36,765 bases of DNA from Acidobacteriota bacterium (GTDB lineage Bacteria; Acidobacteriota; Terriglobia; Bryobacterales; Bryobacteraceae). How positions within the stretch are numbered: position 1 is the stretch's first letter; the number at the start of each line of letters is the position of its first letter. The position numbers and the translations under genes are program-made. The notes beneath the pieces were generated by a model. It was given only the letters and a program-made list of their open reading frames with translations, was not told the origin of the DNA and searched no databases. Of this stretch, positions 8,064 to 16,200 are shown piece by piece. Location: contig SYLY01000320.1 of assembly GCA_005808475.1 (NCBI GenBank), positions 1-36,765 on the forward strand, given 5' to 3'.

Positions 8064-8972
8064 TTGAAACGCTTGCAGTATGAGGTGGTGGTCCGGGATC
8101 TACTGACCTCGCACGGGTCCAGTATTCTGGGATCGTTGTCCGGCGGCCGGAAGATCGGACGGCCGCTCGCGGTGCAACTGGCGATCGTCGGCAGCCGGGT
8201 AGCGGACCTGTTCTTCGAACTCGGGCGAACGGGCCTGTTGCACATCGAAGTGCAGAGCACCAATCACCGGTACATGGCGTACCGGATGGTGGTGTACGGA
8301 GTACTGGGAGCGCGAAAGTATCGCAAGAGCCATCTGGTGCAAGTAGTGCTCTACATCGGCAAGCGGCGGATGACAATGCCACGGCGGTTGGACCTGGGCG
8401 AGATTCAGGGCGGTTACCGCCTGGTCGACATCCGTGAGTTCGAGGCCGCGGACCTGCTGGCGACCGGCAACCCGGCGGATTTCGTGCTGGCGATGCTCGC
8501 CAGCGGCGGCGCGGAGAAGCTCCGCGATATCGTGTCGCGCGCAAGCAAGCTGGATGGCGTCGAGCGGGAACGGGTGTTGGCGCAATTGACGGTGCTGGCC
8601 GGGTTGCGCGGAGTCGCGGAACAGCTCAAAATAGAGTTCGAGGAGGTGGGCGTGAGGGTCAACATCGAAGAGAATGTGCTGCTACGCGACATCCGCGACG
8701 CCGGGTTTGCCAGCGGCTTGGCGGAAGGCGAAGCTCGGGGGGAAGCTCGCGGAGAAGCTCGCGGGGAAGCTCGCGGAGAAGCTCGCGGTGAGGCTCGCGG
8801 TGAGGTGAAGGGCAAGGCCCAACTGCTGATCAGGCAACTCAACCGCAAGTTCGGCGAACTGCCGAAGTGGGCGCAACTTCGTTTGGCCAAGGCGGGCTCT
8901 GGCCAGATCGAGCGTTGGGGCGACGCACTCCTCACCGCGTCCACGCTCGAGGGCGTGATCGGCCGGCGCTGA
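8064..8972 (+). CDS. Rpn-family PD-(D/E)XK nuclease-like protein with C-terminal DUF4351 domain
   Basis: I place the start at TTG 8064 because a perfect AGGAGG (8053-8058) sits 5 nt upstream; the GTG at 8058 would overlap that Shine-Dalgarno. The 302-residue protein has a nuclease-like N-terminal domain with candidate catalytic residues Asp48 (VADLFFE) and Glu62-x-Gln64 (LHIEVQ), as in the Rpn/recombination-promoting nuclease and putative transposase group. A helical middle follows, then a (GEAR)n linker at about 222-245, then a DUF4351 domain (LLIRQLNRKFGELPKW). Rpn proteins are DNA endonucleases that promote RecA-independent recombination, and their in vivo role is uncertain. A truncated tandem copy of the 3' end lies just downstream. 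Function here is inferred from family only. Confidence 0.85.
   Translation: MKRLQYEVVVRDLLTSHGSSILGSLSGGRKIGRPLAVQLAIVGSRVADLFFELGRTGLLHIEVQSTNHRYMAYRMVVYGVLGARKYRKSHLVQVVLYIGKRRMTMPRRLDLGEIQGGYRLVDIREFEAADLLATGNPADFVLAMLASGGAEKLRDIVSRASKLDGVERERVLAQLTVLAGLRGVAEQLKIEFEEVGVRVNIEENVLLRDIRDAGFASGLAEGEARGEARGEARGEARGEARGEARGEVKGKAQLLIRQLNRKFGELPKWAQLRLAKAGSGQIERWGDALLTASTLEGVIGRR
8727..8798 (+). repeat. In-frame 12-bp tandem repeat, six units encoding Gly-Glu-Ala-Arg
   Basis: Six consecutive 12-nt units of the form GGnGARGCTCGn encode GEAR each time and differ mainly in the third position of the glycine and glutamate codons. A seventh partial unit (GGTGAGGTG, Gly-Glu-Val) follows. The tract links the nuclease-like domain to DUF4351 and is predicted to form a highly charged helix. 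The truncated downstream copy lacks exactly this 72-bp block. Confidence 0.95.
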
Positions 8973-8994
8973 CCGGAGCCTTACGGGGCCATCG

Positions 8995-9303
8995 ATGATT
9001 CGGCTTCCCGGTTGCCAGGCGGAACAGCTCAAAATGGAGTTCGAGGAGGTGGGCGTGAGGGTCAACATCGAAGAGAATGTGCTGCCACGCGACATCCGCG
9101 ACGCCGGGTTTGCCAGCGGCTTGGCGGAAGGCGAGGCGAAGGGAAAGCTCCAACTGCTGATCAGGCAACTCAACCGCAGGTTCGGCGAACTGCCGAAGTG
9201 GGCGCAACTCCGTTTGGCCAAGGCGGGCCCTGGCCAGATCGAGCGTTGGGGCGACGCGCTCCTCACTGCTTCCACGCTCGAGGGCGTGATCGGCCGGCGG
9301 TGA
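8995..9303 (+). pseudogene. Truncated tandem duplicate of the Rpn/DUF4351 gene (DUF4351 only)
   Basis: From 9019 to 9303 this region is a near-identical copy of 8616-8972, the 3' part of the preceding gene including its stop codon. It is preceded by about 45 nt of unrelated sequence containing an ATG at 8995 that would give MIRLPGCQAEQLK fused to the copied part. The 102-residue product would have the pre-linker helices and DUF4351 but no nuclease domain and no GEAR expansion. No good ribosome binding site is visible, so I treat it as a remnant. It could still be expressed as a free DUF4351 domain. The frame is intact to the shared C-terminus TLEGVIGRR. It converges on the next gene, 10 nt away. 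Confidence 0.8.
9019..9303 (+). repeat. Direct repeat, copy 2 of segment 8616-8972
   Basis: This 285-nt segment aligns with 8616-8972 (357 nt). The 72-nt length difference equals the six 12-nt GEAR units of copy 1, and the remainder aligns without visible gaps. The offset between copies is 403 nt at the left edge. The small number of substitutions indicates a recent duplication. Confidence 0.9.
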
Positions 9304-9313
9304 AGGGTTCTGG

Positions 9314-9901
9314 TTACTTTAGTTCGGGTCCGGAGTAGTGGAACTGATGCTGCTCCAATTCCTGATATGACATTTTCGCGGTCGCCGCCATCGACGCGGC
9401 CATCGCCGTCCCCAATGTGTGCGCGCGAGCATTCTTCTCGTTGCGATCACACTTCTCCGTCCCGTCGAGGCAGTTCCCGAAGGCCACCATGCCAGCCGAC
9501 ACGGCTTTAGTCTCGACAAGGATCATGCGCCCGTGGTAGAGTTCCCAGAACTTCGTCTCCGCCTCCGCGCGCTCCTTCGCGCCCGGGTTGTTGGCGGCGG
9601 CCGCGACGGCGGTCAGCGCCTCGGAATACACCGCGCGCTGGCTCTCGAGCCAGGGCTTCATGAACTCGCGTTCGCCGGCCTCCCGCAGCTTGCGCTGTTC
9701 CCCCGTGTACAAGAGCACGCCCCACAGGAAACCGGCCACCGAGAGGAGCGCGGTAAGCAACGGAAGCAGTTGCGATAGAGAGTGATGCCACGCCGCGGGC
9801 TGCCGCTGTCTGGCGACTTCGAGCGCCAACTTCTCATTCTGGAGCCGCGCCTGCTCGAGTTGCGCTTCCGCGAGGCCGCCGGTCATGCTGGATAGGTCCA
9901 T
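9314..9901 (-). CDS. Small single-pass membrane protein of unknown function
   Basis: I do not recognise a family. The 195-residue protein begins MDLSSMTGG and has a short coiled-coil-like helix (LAEAQLEQARLQNEKLALEV, about 11-30). One membrane helix follows at about 45-65 (LLPLLTALLSVAGFLWGVLL), then a charged, mostly helical C-terminal domain with two cysteines (NCLDGTEKCDRNEKNAR). The frame stays open upstream, but ATG 9901 is the first plausible start outside the divergent lactamase gene, which begins at 9977. A start at 9886 (second Met) is also possible. It is transcribed toward the Rpn remnant. The topology suggests an inner-membrane protein with a long soluble tail, and nothing in the context indicates a role. 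Confidence 0.7.
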   Translation of the reverse strand: MDLSSMTGGLAEAQLEQARLQNEKLALEVARQRQPAAWHHSLSQLLPLLTALLSVAGFLWGVLLYTGEQRKLREAGEREFMKPWLESQRAVYSEALTAVAAAANNPGAKERAEAETKFWELYHGRMILVETKAVSAGMVAFGNCLDGTEKCDRNEKNARAHTLGTAMAASMAATAKMSYQELEQHQFHYSGPELK

Positions 9902-9963
9902 GCCCGTAACGCGACGAATCCCCGGGGAAAGGGACACGGAAGCCGTCGAGGAACCGGAAGCGC

Positions 9964-9969
9964 TACCCT
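9964..9969 (+). promoter_or_regulatory. Candidate -10 element (TACCCT) 7 nt before a start codon
   Basis: TACCCT keeps the TA and final T of the -10 consensus and ends 7 nt before ATG 9977. Transcription from it would start at or next to the start codon, giving a leaderless mRNA. No Shine-Dalgarno precedes this ATG. The call rests on spacing shared with other genes in the window. Confidence 0.35.
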
Positions 9970-9976
9970 GATACTC

Positions 9977-10822
9977 ATGCCCCGGACAACCCTCCCTCGC
10001 CTGCTGCTGCTGGCGGCGGTCTCGCTCGCCGCGCAGAACACAGCCAAGAAGTCCCCCGCCCGCGACTGGAACCGCCCGTTCCCGCCCCACAAGGTGATCG
10101 GCAATATCTACTCGATCGGGACCGCCGAGATTTCGACATTCCTCATCACCACCCAGGCGGGCCATATCCTGATCAACAGCGACTTCGAGTCCACCGCTCC
10201 CATTCTGCGCGCGAACATCGAAACGCTCGGCTTCAAGTTGACCGACGTGAAGATCATTCTCGGCAGCCATGCGCACGGAGACCACATGGAGGCCGACGCC
10301 ATGTTGAAGGAACTCACCGCCGCCAAGGTGATGGCGATGGAGCAGGATGTCCCCGCTCTGCGCAAGATGACGCCCGGCGGAAAGCCGCACCCGATCGATC
10401 GCATCCTGAAAGACGGCGAGGAGATCAAGCTCGGCGGAGCCACATTGAAAGCGCACCTGACCGCCGGACACACCAAGGGCTGTACCACTTTCAGCATGAA
10501 GACCACCGAAGCGGGCAAATCGTACGACGTGGTGGTGGTGTGCAGCGTCGGATTCAACCCCGGCTACGTGTTGTGGAAGAACAAGGACTATCCGGACATC
10601 GCGGACGACTACCGGCGCAGCTTCCGCACGCTGCGGAAGCTGCCGTGCGACATCTTCCTGGCCGCGCATCCCAACTTCTACGACATGGAGGCCAAGCATC
10701 CGAAGCTCGGCAAGCCGGGTCCCCATCCCTACATCGATCCCGCCGGATACGCCGCCTACATCGACCTGAAGGAGAAGCAGTTCCAGGAGGAGTTCGAGCG
10801 CCAGAAGAGCGCCAACCCGTGA
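9977..10822 (+). CDS. Subclass B3-type metallo-beta-lactamase fold hydrolase, exported
   Basis: The 281-residue protein has a signal peptide (MPRTTLPRLLLLAAVSLAAQ) and a complete metallo-beta-lactamase fold. All zinc ligands of the B3 pattern are present: His98-x-His100-x-Asp102-His103 (GSHAHGDH), His165 (AGHTKGCTT) and His231 (AAHPNFY). The spacing, the CSVGFNPGY segment and the AHPNFYDME ending resemble environmental B3 enzymes of the L1/GOB/THIN-B group. Beta-lactam hydrolysis in the periplasm is the family activity, but many soil homologues have unknown natural substrates, so activity must be treated as predicted. The stop codon overlaps the GTG of the next gene (GTGA), so the lactamase and the SUMF1-hydrolase fusion are probably made together. 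Confidence 0.9.
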   Translation: MPRTTLPRLLLLAAVSLAAQNTAKKSPARDWNRPFPPHKVIGNIYSIGTAEISTFLITTQAGHILINSDFESTAPILRANIETLGFKLTDVKIILGSHAHGDHMEADAMLKELTAAKVMAMEQDVPALRKMTPGGKPHPIDRILKDGEEIKLGGATLKAHLTAGHTKGCTTFSMKTTEAGKSYDVVVVCSVGFNPGYVLWKNKDYPDIADDYRRSFRTLRKLPCDIFLAAHPNFYDMEAKHPKLGKPGPHPYIDPAGYAAYIDLKEKQFQEEFERQKSANP

Positions 10823-12546
10823 TCGGACCGCTGCTGCTCTGGCTGGCGTCCTCGGCCCTGGCCGCCGAGTTCGCCTCCATCCCGAGCCGTTCCTTCGACC
10901 GGCAGGTGGGCGCCACCGGCGTTCCGGCGCGAGTGACGATCCCGGCGTTTTCGATCTCGGCCACCGAGGTCACGCAGGCGGAATTCGAGCGCGTGACCGG
11001 CCGCAATCCGGCGCACTACCGCGGATCGAAGCGGCCCGTGGAGAACGTGAGTTGGTGGGATGCCATTCGATATTGCAATCGCAGGAGCGAACTCGAGCGG
11101 CTGCGGTCTTGCTACGACTTGTCGTCCGGCGAGCGGGACCGCTCGTGCGACGGTTACCGGCTGCCCACCGAGGACGAGTGGGAATCGGCGCGGGGCGCGG
11201 CCGCGGCGCAGGGGGCCAATCTCGGCGTCGCCGAGACCAGGAGCGTGGAGCCGTTGATGGCGCTGGTCCGCGAGAAAGGCACGCGCGACGTGGCGAGCGA
11301 AGCGGCCAATGCGAACGGCGTGTTCGACGCGACCGGCAACGTGTGGGAGTGGTGCGAGGACTCCTTCAATGCCGCGCCCGGAATCGCGCCGCCCTTTGGG
11401 ATCGAACGCACCATTCGCGGCGGCTCCTTCGTCAGCGCGCCTTCGCGCAGCCGCGATTATCGCGCGTCGATGTTGCCGGACACCCGGAGCCGGTTCACCG
11501 GCTTTCGCGTGGCGCGGAGCCTGCCGGCCGCCGCGATCGGCGCCCCAGCCGCCGATTGGTTCCGCGTCTACGACACACGGCCCAAGGGCTTTGAAACCGC
11601 GACCGGCGGCCTTTCGCGCCTCGCGCCCGAGGGGCTCGCCGCCGCTGGTTGGCCGGCGCGCAGGAACGAGTTGCGGGCGAAATGGATGAAGCTTCTGGGC
11701 GAGCCCTCGGTGAAGCCGCCCGCGCCGGCCGTCCGCTTGATTGCCGAGTTCGAGGAAGAGGACTACCGGGGCCGGATGCTGCTGCTCCAGGTGGAGCCGG
11801 ACTTCTGGGAGAAGATTTACGTCATGATTCCGCGCACCGCTTCGAAGAAGCCGCTGCCGGTAATTTTGACGCCTTACTACGACGTCGACACGCCGGCCGG
11901 ACGGAATCTGGGCGGCCGCCTCTACACCCCGCCGGGCGTTCGATCGTTCGCCTACCTGGCGGTGAAGCGCGGCTACATCGCCATCGCGATCCGCTGGTTC
12001 GGCGAGAGCTACGGCGAGCGCTATCAGGAAGCGGTGGCCAATCTGAATCTACGCCACCCCAAGTGGACGGGAATGGGCAAGTGGGCGTGGGATGCGCAGC
12101 GGCTGGTGGACTACGTGGGTACGATGCCGGAAGCCGACCCCAGCCGCATCGGCATCGTGGGCCAGTCTCTCGGCGGCAAGATGGCGCTCTACGCGGCGGC
12201 GTTCGACGATCGCATCAAGGCAGCCGTGTCCTCGGAGGGCGGCATCGGCCTCGGCTTTTCGAACTACGAGGACTATTGGTATTTCGGCCGCTTCATCAAG
12301 TCCGCGGACGCCGACCAGCACGAACTGCTCGGGCTCATCGCGCCGCGGTCATTCCTGTTGATCGGAGGGAATTCGGCCGACTCCGACAAGAGCTGGCACT
12401 ACATCAACGAGGCGCGGAGCGTGTACACGCTGCTCGGTTCGCCGCGGAACATCGGCTACTTCAACCACCGCACGGGCCACACACCGAGCCCCGAATCGGT
12501 GAGGCTCGGCATGGAGTGGCTGGACCGCTTTTTGGATAACCGGTAG
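10819..12546 (+). CDS. Exported fusion of a SUMF1/FGE-sulfatase-like domain and an alpha/beta hydrolase
   Basis: Translation starts at GTG 10819, overlapping the lactamase stop (GTGA), and gives 575 residues with a signal peptide (about 1-16, LLLWLASSALAA). Residues about 20-235 are a SUMF1-type domain: PVENVSWWDAIRYCNRRS, CDGYRLPTEDEWESA, NVWEWCED, TIRGGSF and RFTGFRVAR. The two active-site cysteines of true formylglycine-generating enzymes are absent: the segment after RGGSF reads VSAPSRSRDYRAS. Residues about 300-575 are a dienelactone-hydrolase/acetyl-xylan-esterase-like domain with nucleophile Ser450 (GQSLGGKMALY), a likely acid near Asp521/523 and His550 or His554. The fusion probably makes an exported esterase with a SUMF1-fold accessory domain. 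The substrate is unknown. The domains are clear; their joint role is inference. Confidence 0.88.
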   Translation: MIGPLLLWLASSALAAEFASIPSRSFDRQVGATGVPARVTIPAFSISATEVTQAEFERVTGRNPAHYRGSKRPVENVSWWDAIRYCNRRSELERLRSCYDLSSGERDRSCDGYRLPTEDEWESARGAAAAQGANLGVAETRSVEPLMALVREKGTRDVASEAANANGVFDATGNVWEWCEDSFNAAPGIAPPFGIERTIRGGSFVSAPSRSRDYRASMLPDTRSRFTGFRVARSLPAAAIGAPAADWFRVYDTRPKGFETATGGLSRLAPEGLAAAGWPARRNELRAKWMKLLGEPSVKPPAPAVRLIAEFEEEDYRGRMLLLQVEPDFWEKIYVMIPRTASKKPLPVILTPYYDVDTPAGRNLGGRLYTPPGVRSFAYLAVKRGYIAIAIRWFGESYGERYQEAVANLNLRHPKWTGMGKWAWDAQRLVDYVGTMPEADPSRIGIVGQSLGGKMALYAAAFDDRIKAAVSSEGGIGLGFSNYEDYWYFGRFIKSADADQHELLGLIAPRSFLLIGGNSADSDKSWHYINEARSVYTLLGSPRNIGYFNHRTGHTPSPESVRLGMEWLDRFLDNR

Positions 12547-12553
12547 CTACCGG
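12540..12553. repeat. Perfect 14-bp palindrome containing both convergent stop codons
   Basis: CCGGTAGCTACCGG is a perfect palindrome. The TAG of the plus-strand fusion gene (12544-12546) and the TAG of the minus-strand reading frame (12549-12547) sit back to back at its centre. It could form a short hairpin (CCGGT/ACCGG with an AGCT loop), but no T-run follows on either strand, so terminator activity is doubtful. Confidence 0.6.
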
Positions 12554-13206
12554 ATCACCAGAGTCGCCTGCGGACTTACCAGACCCTGCGTTTCCACTTC
12601 CACCGCCACGCGGTCGCCCGCCGCGACACCCGCGGGAATCGTCAGCACCACCTGGTACCGCCCGATCTCGCCGGGCACGAGCGACGCTTCGGAAACAGTG
12701 GCGGCGGCTCCGCCGATGCGCGCGGTCACCGGCAGCGCGGTGCGGCTCGCCGGCGAAGCGGGCGTGACCGTGCCGGCTTCCACCGCCGGTGTCACCGCGC
12801 CAAGGCCGCCGCACAGGATCGCGACGCGATCGCCGGACCGCGCCGGGTTGGCGCCGCTGTTCAAGACCGCCGCCGCTCCGTCGCGCCGAATCTCGGCCAG
12901 TGCCTGGGTTCCGCCGGCCTGCGTGTTCAGCAGGATGGCCGGCTGCGCGGCCGCCACGTTCACCGGCGCGGGGCGCGAGTAGGTAAGCCCCCGGCGGATC
13001 AGCACTTGATGTAGCGTGTTGGCGGGCAGGTCGTAAGGTAGCACTCCGGCCGCTTTGTCGGGCGCGGCGGAAAACAGGGGAATCCGCCGCCCCGCCACAA
13101 TCACTTCGGTATCCTCGAGGCGAGTGGGCAGGTTCTGCCGGGCCGGGGCATTCAGCGTGAGATTCGCTGTGATTCGCGATCCCGCCACTTCGATCAGCGC
13201 GCCGGG
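12547..13206 (-). pseudogene. Detached C-terminal domain (TIGR03437-like) of the NHL/BACON protein, downstream of an in-frame TAG
   Basis: This 219-codon stretch is in the same frame as the NHL/BACON gene and is separated from it only by TAG at 13209-13207. Reading through gives SGVAANAPL-stop-PGALIEVAGSRI, which is the usual entry into the Solibacter-type C-terminal domain. The domain continues with RLEDTEVIVAGRRIPLFSAA, ending QGLVSPQATLVIR. These domains occur at the C-terminus of secreted acidobacterial proteins. The first possible start inside is GTG 13188, with no ribosome binding site and no signal peptide, so independent translation is unlikely. The frame contains no further stops, so the interruption looks recent, or the TAG is read through. 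Confidence 0.8.
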
Positions 13207-13209
13207 CTA
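13207..13209 (-). other. In-frame TAG interrupting the NHL/BACON gene
   Basis: On the minus strand the context is GCT-CCG-CTT-TAG-CCC-GGC, and the frame on both sides is continuous and domain-consistent. A TCG serine codon would become TAG by one substitution, and serine, alanine or threonine is expected at this position of the domain. A sequencing error, a true nonsense mutation or readthrough cannot be told apart from sequence alone. Confidence 0.85.
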
Positions 13210-16200
13210 AAGCGGAGCGTTCGCCGCCACACCGGAGTTGAGCACGCCTTCGGAGCGGATTTCGGGAGGATCGTACGCGGCGCGGAGATCGGCGAGGACC
13301 TCGCGCTCACCCTGGATGTTGAGCACCTTGTCTTCGGCCTGAACCTTGACGGTCACCGCTCCGCCGGCCGCCGATCGCGACGCCCAGGTTCCATGCCACA
13401 AGCCGTCTTTCACCGACTGCAGAGCAACGGGCGGATCGCCGTTGGAGAACGACATCGTCACCGCGCCGTCGTCGATCTGGCGGCCGCAATCGTCCTGCAC
13501 CTCGACAACCACGCCCGCGGGCCATCCAGCGGGAACGCTGGACCCCTGCCCTAGCGATCGCACCGCCGGCAAGAGTCTGCCGGGTGTGCAGCCGTCGGCG
13601 CCGCGCCTGGGATCGATCTTGGTGGAGGAGGACAGCCCGCCACGCGCGACAACCACCGAGACGTCCACTTGCCGGACAGTCCCGTCGTCGAACTGGAACG
13701 CCATCGACGACCGGTGAGTGCCGGCCGGCAGGTTGAATGTCTGGGGTTGCACCACGACGCGCTGCGGCTCGCGTGGAGCGACGGAAGCGTCGATGGGAGC
13801 GTACACCATCTCCTGCGTCGAACTCAGGGACTGGGCGCTCGAACGGTATCCGACGGTGTTGCCCGTGAGGTTGAACACGGTGAGATCTTCCGACCCGCCG
13901 GATTGCCCTTCCACCACCCGAAACGTCAGTTCGCGCGGCTGGACCACCGATCCGGGACGCGCCCCCGGAGGAAGCACTTCGAGAGCCACGGTCAGAACGT
14001 GCGGCGTGTTGGCCGCCCCTTGCGACTCCACCTGGACCAATCCGTAGTAGACGCCGGGTTCGAGCCCCGCCTGATCGATGCCGACCTGGACCGAGGGCAC
14101 GTTCTGGCTGGAGGCGTCGGTGGCGCCGGAATCGGGCGACACGCGCAGCCAGGAGCCACCGGCCAGAGTAGACGTAGTCACCCGCCAGGGCATCACGCCG
14201 TTGCCCGAGTTGATCACTCCGAACGATTGCGGAGGCGTCACGCCGCCCTGCGCCACGGCTTGGAAAGAGAGTCCGCTTTGCGACAGGAGAATCGCCTGCT
14301 CGCGATCGCTGATGGTCATCACCGCGTTCACCGATAGCGTACCGCCGGACCATCGAATGGTGATCGTGTCGCGATACGTTCCGGGCGCGCGACTGGCGGG
14401 ATCGGCCTCGACGCGGAGCGCGAAGGGCGCGGCGGCGGCAACCGAACCTCGGACCGGGGTCACGGCCAGGAAGCTGCCCGCCGCAACGGAAACATCGTAC
14501 GTCACGGTTCCGCTGCCAGTGTTGGACAGCAGCAGTTGTTGGGCGCGCTTCCGCGCCGTGCGCGGATAGGTGAACGAAAGCGAGGTGCGGTCCACTTGTA
14601 GATTGGCCGGAAGAGCCGCGCCCACGGTGAACCGAACGTTGATCGAGACCGTCCGCGGCGATCCGTTCGGCGCGGTGAGATCGATGGTTCCCGTATATGT
14701 CCCCGGCGCCAGCGCGGCGGGACTCGCGGTGATCTGCAGCAACCGCGGCGTTACGCCCGAGGCGATGCCGGCGCTCAACCAACTGCCGCCGTTCGCGGTG
14801 CGGACCTGTACATTGAATCCGAGGCTGGGAACGCTGGAGAGCACGTTGACGGTCTGGGGCCTGGGCGGAGGTCCGGCCGAGGCGGCGGAGAATTCCAGCG
14901 TGGCGGGCGACGCCTGGAACGACGGCGGTTGGGCCAGGATTTTGCGTACGCGATTGAAGTCGGCCTCGGCGAAGTAGATGTTGCCTTGCGCATCCACCGC
15001 GATCCCTCCCGCCGTGGCGAGAGCCGCGTTCGTGGCCAAGCCGCCATCGCCTGCAATGACGCCACGTGGACCGATTCCGGCGATGACGCGCAACTGGCCG
15101 TCGGGCGTGATGCGGCTGATGTGGCCCGCGCTCTTCACAAGGAGATTGCCCGCCGCGTCGAGCGCGATGCCGCCTGGATTGGTCAACGTGACGCCTGTGG
15201 CGGCGACTGGACCGGCCGGCATGCGCGCCGCGCTGGCGCGGCCGTTTCCCGCGAACGTGGAGATAATGCCGTTCGGGGAAATCTTGCGAATTCGGTGGCC
15301 GCCGCCCTCCGAGATATAGACGGAGCGATCCGCCGCCGCCGCGATTCCGATCGGTGAATTGAGAGCCGCGGCGGTGGAAGGCCCACCGTCGCCGGTGGAG
15401 GCGGGCGCTCCGGCGCCGGCGAGCACATCGACGCCTTCACCGTTGCTGGGAACCCGGTAGGCTACGTGCTGCGCGGTGTCGACAAACAGAATGCCCGCAT
15501 AGGTCTCCGCCGTCGCGCCATCGAAGGCGATGCCACCCGGGGTTCTGGTCGCGTATCCGGCGGTCAACAGAGTGTCTCCCAGCATGAAGTGAACGCCGAA
15601 CGAACTGGTGAAAACGAGGATGCCTTCCTGGGTGACGGCGATGCCCACGGGCAGGAACAGAGGCCACTCGACGGGAGGGGAAGAGACCAGATCATCGAGG
15701 TTGATTGTCTTGACGAACTCCCCGTTGCCGGCGAGTGTCGTGATGAAGCCTCGCGAATTGACCGCCCGGATGCGTCCGTTGCCGGTGTCGGCGATGTAGA
15801 GATTGCCGAAGCTATCGACGGCGAGTCCCGTCGGACCGTTCAGCAGCGCCTGGGTCGCGGGTCCTCCGTCGCCGCCGAAACCGAACTTGCCGCTGCCCGC
15901 GAAAAGCTCCGGCGTTCCGCCGGGCCTAATCCTCACGATCCGGGTCGGTTGAAACGTAGCGTACACCACGGAGCCGTCGGGGAGAACGGCCATCCCGACC
16001 GGCACGTCGCTGTCCAATCCGCCGGCCGGGAGGATTTCGATGCTGCCGCCCGCTGCCACTCGGACGAGGTCGCCCGTCCGTTGCCCGGACGTGGAAACGA
16101 AGCCGGACGCGATCACCATGCGCCCTTCGGAATCGAGTGCCATCGCGACCGGTTCGAGCGGCGACTCGGTGGCCGGCGCGCCGTTGACAGGCCGTCCCAA

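Noticed and set aside
8727-8798. Short regular repeats that could be taken for a CRISPR-like array
   Set aside because: Units are 12 bp, contiguous without spacers, and lie in frame inside a protein linker.
9977-10822. Acquired antibiotic-resistance gene on a mobile element
   Set aside because: Base composition matches its neighbours, and no integron, insertion sequence or transposase is nearby. It looks like a resident environmental B3-type gene.
10819-12546. True formylglycine-generating enzyme for sulfatase activation
   Set aside because: The SUMF1 domain lacks both active-site cysteines after RGGSF, and no sulfatase of the arylsulfatase type is next to it.
13207-13209. TAG decoded as pyrrolysine or a reassigned codon
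   Set aside because: Several other genes in the window use TAG as a normal stop (for example 12544-12546, 23407-23409 and 28519-28517), and no pyrrolysine insertion gene is seen.
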